Shown here one piece after another: positions 1-5,062 of a stretch of DNA of 6,112 nt. The notes under the pieces are model-generated. The model was given only the letters and a program-made list of their open reading frames with translations, was not told where the DNA came from and made no database searches. This stretch comes from Vulcanisaeta sp. MG_3 (GTDB lineage: Archaea > Thermoproteota > Thermoprotei > Thermoproteales > Thermocladiaceae). The stretch lies in contig LOCH01000040.1 in the NCBI GenBank assembly GCA_001516765.1, positions 1 through 6,112 of the forward strand, given 5' to 3'. The position numbers and the translations under genes were made by a program. Each line of letters begins with the position of its first letter. The stretch's first letter is position 1.

Positions 1-54
1 AGGGGTGTACTGAGTGGTGGAAACCTGGGTGAGGGTTATTGGGATGTTGTTAAG

Positions 55-645
55 ATGAAGGGTGATTTATGTGAAGCATTTTACCTACTATGTAAAGCCA
101 TTGAGGAGGGTGATTGGAGAACTTACGAGGAGGCTGGTGACAAGTTCCTAGATCTCATAAGCGAGGGTTTAATCGATGAATTAACGACGGAAGGCGCAGT
201 TATGGCATACAAAGGTGCCTTGGATGGTATTAATGAGATTGAGGATGCGGTAAGGATATACTCGAAATACGTTAAGGCCGTGAATCAATATTTTGATAAC
301 GTGGTTAGGGAGAGATATGGTAGCTTTGAATCCCTTATTAATGAATTTCGTGGAGGTGATCATGAGAAAATAGCTCATGCATTAAATACTGACGTAAACA
401 CGCTTAAACTGTACATAACAGGTAAGGTGTTAATAGACATAGTTAGGGATGAAAATTTAAGTGAGGATGCAGCGCTCGAAATACTAGCCTACCTGGCAGG
501 TTTAGGATTGAATCCGGTGGATATGGACGTTGATGAAATGATAGAGGAGCTACGTAATTTCATAACCGACGAGGATTTCATGAATGAAATAAGGGATTTA
601 TTATTAAAGGTAAAGGCTAGACTCGAAAGTATGCTGGGCAATTGA
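55..645 (+). CDS. Uncharacterised helical protein, possibly 5'-truncated by the window edge
   Basis: I do not recognise this 196-residue protein. It is acidic, looks almost wholly alpha-helical, and has no signal peptide, membrane segment or obvious catalytic motif. Amphipathic helices run through residues 5-50, 60-90 and 110-150, and a final helix near 175-193 is rich in E, K, R and L. The start is uncertain. ATG at 55 is the first ATG/GTG/TTG in this frame, but the frame stays open upstream to base 1 (18 further codons without a stop). No Shine-Dalgarno lies within 15 bases of the ATG and no TATA box sits about 26 bases upstream, so the true start may be outside the window. It ends in TGA, followed 7 bases later by a T5 tract that also forms part of the cca promoter. 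The steady archaeal codon use, with many GAG, AGG and ATA codons, supports a real gene. It could be a lineage-specific hypothetical; nothing in its neighbourhood reveals a function. Confidence 0.7.
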   Translation: MKGDLCEAFYLLCKAIEEGDWRTYEEAGDKFLDLISEGLIDELTTEGAVMAYKGALDGINEIEDAVRIYSKYVKAVNQYFDNVVRERYGSFESLINEFRGGDHEKIAHALNTDVNTLKLYITGKVLIDIVRDENLSEDAALEILAYLAGLGLNPVDMDVDEMIEELRNFITDEDFMNEIRDLLLKVKARLESMLGN

Positions 646-652
646 GAAGTGG

Positions 653-662
653 TTTTTATATA
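653..662 (+). promoter_or_regulatory. TATA box for leaderless cca transcript, overlapping an oligo-T terminator
   Basis: TTTTTATATA is centred about 25 bases upstream of the cca ATG, which is the spacing expected between an archaeal TATA box and the transcription start. The mRNA would therefore start at or within a base or two of the ATG (leaderless), which fits the absence of a Shine-Dalgarno before 683. The T5 at 653-657 lies just after the stop of the preceding gene and could also end its transcript. Confidence 0.6.
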
Positions 663-682
663 GCACAGCACTGCTCATCTTA

Positions 683-2053
683 ATGGGCATTAATGAGATA
701 ATTAAGGAGGCGATGAGCATTGTAACGCCGAGCATCGAGGAGGAGAGTAAGATATTCAATATAGCAAACATGGTGGTAAATACCCTAAGGGATGGATTGG
801 CAAGGCGTGGATATTACGATTTCGATGTTACAATTCAAGGTTCTGTTGCCAAAGGCACCTGGTTACCTGGGGATAGGGACATTGACATATTCATAATTCT
901 TCCAAGAGGTTATGTTGATAAGGTTAGAAGTGGCAATGTCATTAATGACTTGATAGATGTGGCAATAGACAAGGGTTTTAGGTGGAACATTAGGTATGCG
1001 CAGCATCCCTACATTCAATTATTAATTGATAGCTTCGAGATAGACGTTGTACCGTGTATACGCATAAATCCAGGTGAAAAACCCTTTACAGCAGCTGATA
1101 GGACGCCACTACATACAGATTTTGTCAAATCAAGGTTAGGGCAAAGGAACACAGAGGTTAGGTTACTAAAGGCGTTCTTCAAGGCGATCGGCGTTTATGG
1201 GGCCGAGATTAGGGTACAGGGCTTCAGTGGCTACGTCAGCGAACTATTGGTGATTCACTATGGCTCGTTCACGGATACTGTGAAGGCTATGAGTAGGTGG
1301 TCTGTGAAGCGCGTGTTCATAGATATGACTGGTACATACAATGAGAGAGATGCTATACGTAAATTCAAGTCGCCAGTCATAATAATAGACCCAGTGGATC
1401 CAAACCGAAATGCTGCCGCATCAATTAGTAGGGAGACTCTGGCAATGGCGATAGCCGCGGCTAAGGAGTTCATTAAGAACCCACGAATTGACTTCTTCCT
1501 CAGCAACCATGCAAGGCCAAAACCTCTTAGGGTGTTACCGACGGTCATATTGAGGATTCCATACCCAAATGGTACATCGCCAGATGTGGTTTGGGGTGAG
1601 GTGAAGAGACTAATGGCGACGCTCATTAAGAACCTTAGGGAACTTGATTTTAGGATTATTCGCTCAATGAGTTGGAGTGATGATAAAAGCATTATATTGC
1701 TGATGCTTACCCTCGAACAACTCGAGTTACCGCCATACGAGTTACATAAGGGTCCCTATGTTGATTCAGAGGCTGTTGAGAACTTCGTGAGGAAGTACGT
1801 TAACGACCCAAGCGTTATCGGCCCCTTTATTAGGGGGTCTCGGTGGTATGTAATTAGAAGCAGAAAGATTCTTAACGCAATAGATGCAATAAAGCATATA
1901 ATACCCATGGTATCACTTAAGAATTTGAAGAATTCAATAAGCCGTGTTGAGTACATAACCATTAAATCACTAGATGACCTAACCACATTAAGTCCAAACG
2001 AGAGAGGTGTGGTTGAGGAATTCATTTATGCGCGTCCTTGGTGGTTAACGTGA
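683..2053 (+). CDS. cca: CCA-adding enzyme (tRNA nucleotidyltransferase), archaeal class I
   Basis: This cytoplasmic enzyme adds or repairs the 3'-terminal CCA of tRNAs using CTP and ATP without a nucleic acid template. Its 456 residues match the usual length of archaeal class I enzymes. The nucleotidyltransferase signature is GSVAKGTWLPGDRDIDIF at residues 53-70. D66 and D68 are the metal-binding pair, and D121 in FEIDVVPC is the expected third carboxylate. The adjacent VRLLKAFFKAIGVYG and QGFSGYVSELL segments (about 153-185) are also typical of archaeal CCA enzymes. The C-terminal part, with RPWW near the end, would be the body/tail that binds the tRNA acceptor arm. All key residues are present and nothing suggests damage. 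ATG at 683 was chosen because it begins the recognisable N-terminal helix and lies at the predicted transcription start, so the message is probably leaderless. A T-rich stretch follows the TGA. The class and function are clear from the motifs. Confidence 0.97.
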   Translation: MGINEIIKEAMSIVTPSIEEESKIFNIANMVVNTLRDGLARRGYYDFDVTIQGSVAKGTWLPGDRDIDIFIILPRGYVDKVRSGNVINDLIDVAIDKGFRWNIRYAQHPYIQLLIDSFEIDVVPCIRINPGEKPFTAADRTPLHTDFVKSRLGQRNTEVRLLKAFFKAIGVYGAEIRVQGFSGYVSELLVIHYGSFTDTVKAMSRWSVKRVFIDMTGTYNERDAIRKFKSPVIIIDPVDPNRNAAASISRETLAMAIAAAKEFIKNPRIDFFLSNHARPKPLRVLPTVILRIPYPNGTSPDVVWGEVKRLMATLIKNLRELDFRIIRSMSWSDDKSIILLMLTLEQLELPPYELHKGPYVDSEAVENFVRKYVNDPSVIGPFIRGSRWYVIRSRKILNAIDAIKHIIPMVSLKNLKNSISRVEYITIKSLDDLTTLSPNERGVVEEFIYARPWWLT

Positions 2054-2070
2054 ATAGTGTTATCTCTCAA

Positions 2071-2093
2071 TTTTTCATAAGCGATATTTTTTT
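2071..2093 (+). terminator. Oligo-T termination region after cca
   Basis: Two T tracts, T5 at 2071-2075 and T7 at 2087-2093, lie 18 and 34 bases after the cca stop. No stem-loop precedes them. Crenarchaeal transcripts commonly end at T-rich tracts without hairpins, so this is the likely 3' end of the cca mRNA. The second tract is also part of the promoter of the next gene. Confidence 0.5.
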
Positions 2094-2096
2094 AAA
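2087..2096 (+). promoter_or_regulatory. TATA box for the 2158-hps operon
   Basis: TTTTTTTAAA is the only strong TATA-like element in the 104-base gap after cca. The usual 25-30 base spacing puts the transcription start near 2117-2121, next to ATG 2121 rather than the long-frame ATG at 2158. The mRNA would thus have either a short leader of about 37-41 bases or a leaderless 15-codon ORF ahead of the main gene. Confidence 0.5.
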
Positions 2097-2120
2097 GCAC
2101 CACAAGATTATGAAAGGGAT

Positions 2121-2168
2121 ATGTCAACTACCCCAGACCTAGAGATCATGATCTTTAATGGAGTTTAA
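2121..2168 (+). CDS. Possible leaderless leader peptide (15 codons)
   Basis: ATG 2121 lies where transcription is predicted to start and opens a frame for MSTTPDLEIMIFNGV, ending in TAA at 2166-2168. This stop lies inside the first codons of the 2158 gene, in another frame. The peptide has no recognisable function. It could be a translated upstream ORF that delivers ribosomes to ATG 2158, which has no Shine-Dalgarno. Alternatively it could be the true N-terminus of the next protein separated by a frameshift, or chance. Confidence is low because the ORF is so short. Confidence 0.25.
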   Translation: MSTTPDLEIMIFNGV

Positions 2169-2562
2169 GGAGTTACTTAACTATGTTAATAACCAAATAA
2201 GCGACCTAGAGAAGAGGATAAAGGAGATAGAAGGTATGATGGGTGACCTAAAGGTTAAGGCTGATAAGTACATGGCTCTAATGCAGATGATCGAGGAGAT
2301 CGTAGGCAAGGGCCAGCAATTACCCTTATCCGCAGCAATAGAGCTTACGGGCTTAAAGATAATATTCGACCCAAGGCCTATCGATGAGTATGAAGCACTC
2401 GATGAGAGTAGGAAGGCTATGGTGGATAGGTTATCGGCACTAACCAAGGTTAGGGACATCCTCGACGTTATCAGTAAGAAGCTTGGTGATAAGGCCGAGG
2501 TTCCAATACTCGTTGAACTAAAGATGGGCATTCCCATCAAGGTAATCTTTAGGAGCTGGTGA
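2158..2562 (+). CDS. Small uncharacterised coiled-coil/helical protein upstream of hps
   Basis: I do not recognise this 134-residue protein as a named family. Residues 5-50 form a charged helix with heptad-like spacing (ISDLEKRIKEIEGMM), probably a coiled coil. A short hydrophobic strand follows at 66-70 (LKIIF), then a second helix at about 77-110. Two beta-like segments end the protein (VPILVEL 115-121, IPIKVIF 125-131). Helix-strand-helix with coiled-coil arms loosely resembles prefoldin-type chaperone subunits, but I see no diagnostic motif and do not assign it. It has no membrane segment or signal peptide and is probably cytosolic. ATG 2158 is the only nearby start in frame, since TGA at 2149 and TAG at 2140 block extension. 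No Shine-Dalgarno precedes it, so how it is initiated is unclear (see the 15-codon ORF at 2121). Its TGA is 6 bases before the TTG of hps, so the two genes are almost certainly co-transcribed. Confidence 0.8.
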   Translation: MEFKELLNYVNNQISDLEKRIKEIEGMMGDLKVKADKYMALMQMIEEIVGKGQQLPLSAAIELTGLKIIFDPRPIDEYEALDESRKAMVDRLSALTKVRDILDVISKKLGDKAEVPILVELKMGIPIKVIFRSW

Positions 2563-2563
2563 G
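2558..2563 (+). promoter_or_regulatory. Shine-Dalgarno that fixes the TTG start of hps
   Basis: GGTGAG overlaps the TGA stop of the preceding gene and lies 5 bases before TTG 2569. It matches the 16S rRNA 3' end (complement of ...CACC). It supports the unusual TTG start and suggests translation of hps is coupled to termination of the upstream gene. Confidence 0.65.
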
Positions 2564-2568
2564 TTAAG

Positions 2569-3219
2569 TTGAAGTTACAGGTGGCACTTGACCTGACAGA
2601 GCCTAGCTTAGCCGTTAATATTGCGCGTAGGTTATGCGAGGCTGGTGCTATCGATATTGTGGAGGCTGGCACGCCATTGATAAAGGCGGCGGGTATATTC
2701 ATAGTCAGCGCATTGAGGATTGCGTGCCCAAGCGCTGAGGTTATGGCTGACCTAAAGACTATGGATGTTGGCGCCCTTGAGGCGAGGTTGGCTATAGAGG
2801 CTGGTGCAAGTATTGTCAGCGTCCTTGGTGCTGCGGCTATTGAGACGATAAGGGAGTTTGTGAATGAAGCAAGGAGGCTTGGTGGTAAATCGGTGGTTGA
2901 CATGATAGGTGTTAAGGATCCAGAGGGTAGGGTTAGGGAGCTGCTAAACGAGGGTTTAAGGCCTGACTACATAGGTCTTCATTTAGGAATTGATGTACAG
3001 AGGAGTAGGGGTTTAACCATAGATGAGTTGATAAAAGAGGCCGTAAATATTAAAAGCAGGTATGGTTTAAGTGTCGCAATAGCTGGCGGTATAAATGAGA
3101 ATGTAGCTCCAAAGCTTAGGGGAACGAACATAGATATAGTAGTTATTGGTAGGGCAATTACGCAAGCCGAAAACCCTGTGACTGCGGCTAGGAATTTACG
3201 TACGCTGCTCGGTATTTAA
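2569..3219 (+). CDS. hps: 3-hexulose-6-phosphate synthase (OMP decarboxylase superfamily)
   Basis: This (beta/alpha)8-barrel enzyme catalyses the reversible aldol reaction between formaldehyde and ribulose 5-phosphate to give 3-hexulose 6-phosphate. In archaea lacking the oxidative pentose phosphate route it is known to run in reverse, with 6-phospho-3-hexuloisomerase, to supply ribulose 5-phosphate for nucleotides and release formaldehyde. At 216 residues it has the usual length. Visible motifs are LQVALDL with D8, VEAGTPL with E32, ADLKTMD at 60-66 (the D-x-K-x-x-D superfamily signature), GLHLGIDVQ at 136-144 with H138, and the phosphate-binding segments AIAGGI (170-175) and VIGRAIT (192-198). 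ADLKTMD together with H-x-G-x-D-x-Q points to the synthase rather than OMP decarboxylase. The TTG start is preferred because GGTGAG lies 5 bases upstream and the protein then begins at beta-strand 1. The isomerase partner is not in this window. The gene converges on the methyltransferase gene with 18 bases between stops. Confidence 0.93.
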   Translation: MKLQVALDLTEPSLAVNIARRLCEAGAIDIVEAGTPLIKAAGIFIVSALRIACPSAEVMADLKTMDVGALEARLAIEAGASIVSVLGAAAIETIREFVNEARRLGGKSVVDMIGVKDPEGRVRELLNEGLRPDYIGLHLGIDVQRSRGLTIDELIKEAVNIKSRYGLSVAIAGGINENVAPKLRGTNIDIVVIGRAITQAENPVTAARNLRTLLGI

Positions 3220-3237
3220 TATCACCACCTATTTTAA

Positions 3238-4008
3238 CTAAACCTTCTTAAATACGTATATTAATCTCGACAAACCCCCATGCACGTACTGCAAACCCCC
3301 ACCAACCAATTCGAAGCCTAGGCTCAAGAACCAATCAAGCGCGTTAATATACGTTGGATGTGAGAAGGCTATGTAACCACCAATTCTCAAGACCCTGTAC
3401 GCTTCGTTAGCGAATTCCCTATAGAGCGCCTCTATATCCTTATCAATCATTGATAACCTATTATACGGTGGGTCAGTCGCTATGGAATCGATTGTTTCAT
3501 CCCTCACGGGACTTAGTGTGAAGTCCGAATTTATCAAATCAATGTATGTATCGTGTATTGAGTAGAGAGGTTTGTAATTAATGTCTATGCCTACCACACG
3601 CGCCCCAACCATTAGTGCTTCATGGGCAATCATGCCCGTGCCTATAAATGGATCGAGAAATAACGATCCCTCACGCACCCTCGCTAGGTTAATTAGGAGC
3701 CTGGCAATGCGTAAATCAATCGCTGCAGAACCGCCCTCCCTACCTCTCCTTAATACTCTATATCTTGACCTATCAAGCTCGAGAAGCTTATGTTCCTTTT
3801 CTCGATCAATAACCCACACACGCTTAATCAATGCTGCCCTGCATAGTACATTCCTTAGGGTATCAATGTTACCATCATAATTAACCACCAGGTTAGGTAA
3901 ATCACTAACAAGTTCTAGACTACCACCAATAAGTTCTACCAAGGCCTCAAGTTCGTGGTACGCCAAAACCCTTAGGTCCTGATTTGCCTCGATCTTTAAT
4001 TCCACCAT
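3238..4008 (-). CDS. Trm-G10-type tRNA (guanine-N2) methyltransferase, shortened N-terminal half
   Basis: This SAM-dependent Rossmann-fold methyltransferase resembles archaeal Trm-G10 (COG1041), which makes m2G/m2,2G at position 10 of tRNA. Motif X and the preceding helix are at about 94-112 (DLRIARLLINLARVREG). Motif I is DPFIGTGMIAHEA at 119-131, and an acidic residue after the second strand is at GIDIN 140-144. Motif IV is TDPPYN at 178-183, the D/N-PP-Y type used for amino-group methylation. The end (GLSRLIYVF) is also family-like. Residues 1-67 look like the N-terminal ferredoxin-like part (LAYHELEALVEL... RAALIKRVWVI). The protein is only 256 residues, against roughly 330-350 for typical members, and the missing portion is where the THUMP domain should be. 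ATG 4008 overlaps the end of the membrane-protein gene by 62 bases; only a weak AAGG precedes it. The N-terminal match argues for this start. The substrate could differ from G10. Confidence 0.85.
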   Translation of the reverse strand: MVELKIEANQDLRVLAYHELEALVELIGGSLELVSDLPNLVVNYDGNIDTLRNVLCRAALIKRVWVIDREKEHKLLELDRSRYRVLRRGREGGSAAIDLRIARLLINLARVREGSLFLDPFIGTGMIAHEALMVGARVVGIDINYKPLYSIHDTYIDLINSDFTLSPVRDETIDSIATDPPYNRLSMIDKDIEALYREFANEAYRVLRIGGYIAFSHPTYINALDWFLSLGFELVGGGLQYVHGGLSRLIYVFKKV

Positions 4009-4648
4009 ACCTACGCCTTAGAATACCTAGCGTAAATAGTGTTATTAATCCTATCACGGTATATATCATCAAGGTATAGAGTAAGGTGTATGTGCCTACT
4101 TTGCCGAACATGTAGCCAACCAAGTCGCTAGCCACAATCACAAAGAATGAGGATAATAGGACGTCGGCGGCAATCCTACCAAAGGGCTTAACCCTATATT
4201 TCATGTAGACCTCAATTACATTAACGGTTAATATTGCGGCAACCACGAGTCCTAGTAAATCGAAGAGGTTCAGGGTGCCCCAAAGCGGTATTTCCTGGTG
4301 TAATATGTAGTATGTCGATAGTACATACACTATATCGAAGAATATGGACAACGCTGATATGAAGAAGGTAATTTCATACATCCTAATAAACCTAAGTAGA
4401 GATTCATGAAGGCTAAACCCGTAGAGTATGAAGGCAGCCCCAAGGAGTAGGGTTATGCTAGATATTATCATGGTCCTTATGAACGTGGGTATGTAGGGCC
4501 ACATGCCGTAAAATGCACCGTAAATCAGAAGGAGCGCGCCAGGCAAGCCAAGCACATACCTCCTATATCTAGGTTCTCCAAAGAGTTTACCAATGTAGTA
4601 CCTAGCCAATACCGCGAACTCCTCAAAAACCCCTTGTTTGCTTAACAA
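3947..4648 (-). CDS. DUF373 protein, C-terminal membrane half (separate frame)
   Basis: This is the integral-membrane half of a DUF373 (archaeal, function unknown) protein. About six hydrophobic helices are visible, near residues 31-53, 60-80, 93-116, 128-149, 159-181 and 187-210. A basic tail follows (RRRYGG... KSGPKG). Residues 9-35 (EEF... RRYVLGLPG) look like the linker that, in single-chain relatives, joins the soluble N-terminal domain to the first helix. That domain is encoded just upstream in another frame, with a 26-base overlap. If translated independently, it must start at TTG 4648: the codon before it is TAG, and the next ATG lies inside the first membrane helix. An AGGAGA 4 bases upstream (4658-4653) supports this start. 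Otherwise a +1 frameshift at 4625 joins both halves into 370 residues, the expected family length. The last 62 bases overlap the methyltransferase gene. Confidence 0.8.
   Translation of the reverse strand: MLSKQGVFEEFAVLARYYIGKLFGEPRYRRYVLGLPGALLLIYGAFYGMWPYIPTFIRTMIISSITLLLGAAFILYGFSLHESLLRFIRMYEITFFISALSIFFDIVYVLSTYYILHQEIPLWGTLNLFDLLGLVVAAILTVNVIEVYMKYRVKPFGRIAADVLLSSFFVIVASDLVGYMFGKVGTYTLLYTLMIYTVIGLITLFTLGILRRRYGGIKDRGKSGPKGFGVPRT
4623..4635 (-). other. Candidate +1 frameshift site in the DUF373 gene
   Basis: On the minus strand the bases read AAGGGGTTTTTGA. In the upstream frame this is (A)AGG GGT TTT TGA. Skipping one T after TTT continues as GAG GAG TTC, giving ...KQTRGF-EEFAVL..., which matches a continuous DUF373 chain. 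UUU-UGA with an AGGGG just upstream resembles the +1 frameshift site of bacterial prfB (AGGGGG-UAU-CUU-UGA), although the spacing here is shorter. The G4T5 run is also where an assembly indel could occur. Confidence 0.45.
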
Positions 4649-5060
4649 CTATTCTCCTAATAGACACGACAGGCCTCCTTGATTGGATGAGTGGAACAAT
4701 AACCTCGTCAGAAGGACCATCAGAGACTACAACGAAACCATCTGCGTCAAAGGTTTGGAGAATCTTATCAATTTCGTTAAGTATCTTCATGTCTGCCGTG
4801 ATATCCTCAGAACTAGTTCCTGTAACCACCGCAACCTCGACGTTGTTTGGACCTAGTGTTGACGTTAAGGAATCATAGAGCTGTATTGCGCCAAACATTG
4901 CATTGGCGTCGGAGTCGTCTGGGTACCTAAGTATGTACTCGGTGGCTACCTTCAATATGTTATTCCTGCCTATGATTGGTGTGGGGACACCAAGTCTCTC
5001 GCCTACATCGTTGTCCCTATCCACATACAACACAATGAGGCGCCTTACGGATTTAGCCAT
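4623..5060 (-). CDS. DUF373 protein, N-terminal soluble half
   Basis: This is the cytosolic domain of an archaeal DUF373 protein; the biochemical function is unknown. It looks like an alpha/beta fold: strand LIVLYV (8-13) followed by an acidic DRDND cluster at 14-18, then GRNN (31-34), PDDSDANA (47-54), strand VEVAVVTG (74-81), strand GFVVVSDGPSDE (108-119) and VVSIRRIVVKQ (131-141). The conserved aspartates could bind a metal or phosphate ligand, but this is inference. The frame stops with TGA at residue 146, just where single-chain relatives continue into the membrane domain. That domain follows in the +1 frame with a 26-base overlap. ATG 5060 is 2 bases after the TAG of the coiled-coil gene, which indicates co-transcription and probable coupling; only a weak GAGAAG/AGG lies upstream. 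The domain is intact apart from its missing membrane anchor. Confidence 0.85.
   Translation of the reverse strand: MAKSVRRLIVLYVDRDNDVGERLGVPTPIIGRNNILKVATEYILRYPDDSDANAMFGAIQLYDSLTSTLGPNNVEVAVVTGTSSEDITADMKILNEIDKILQTFDADGFVVVSDGPSDEVIVPLIQSRRPVVSIRRIVVKQTRGF
4653..4658 (-). promoter_or_regulatory. Internal Shine-Dalgarno before TTG 4648
   Basis: AGGAGA lies inside the end of the N-terminal DUF373 frame, with AGGAG ending 5 bases before TTG 4648, the only possible independent start of the membrane half. The match to the 16S anti-Shine-Dalgarno and the spacing are good. The same bases encode I-R-R in the upstream frame, so it may be chance. Confidence 0.45.
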
Positions 5061-5062
5061 GC

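Noticed and set aside
1258..1692. 144-codon open frame antisense to cca
   Set aside because: It lies wholly inside the clear CCA-adding enzyme gene, has no promoter or Shine-Dalgarno that I can see, and its translation resembles no protein family.
2181..2903. 240-codon open frame on the minus strand across the small coiled-coil gene and hps
   Set aside because: It is antisense to two well-supported genes, has low-complexity S/I/L/A-rich composition and no motif, and results from codon bias of the sense genes.
2569..3219. Orotidine 5'-phosphate decarboxylase as the identity of the barrel enzyme
   Set aside because: The superfamily D-x-K-x-x-D motif is shared, but ADLKTMD, VEAGTPLIK and H-x-G-x-D-x-Q are characteristic of 3-hexulose-6-phosphate synthase.
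3220..3237. Bidirectional hairpin terminator between the converging genes
   Set aside because: The 18-base gap has no inverted repeat and only a T4 on the plus strand, so I do not annotate a terminator.
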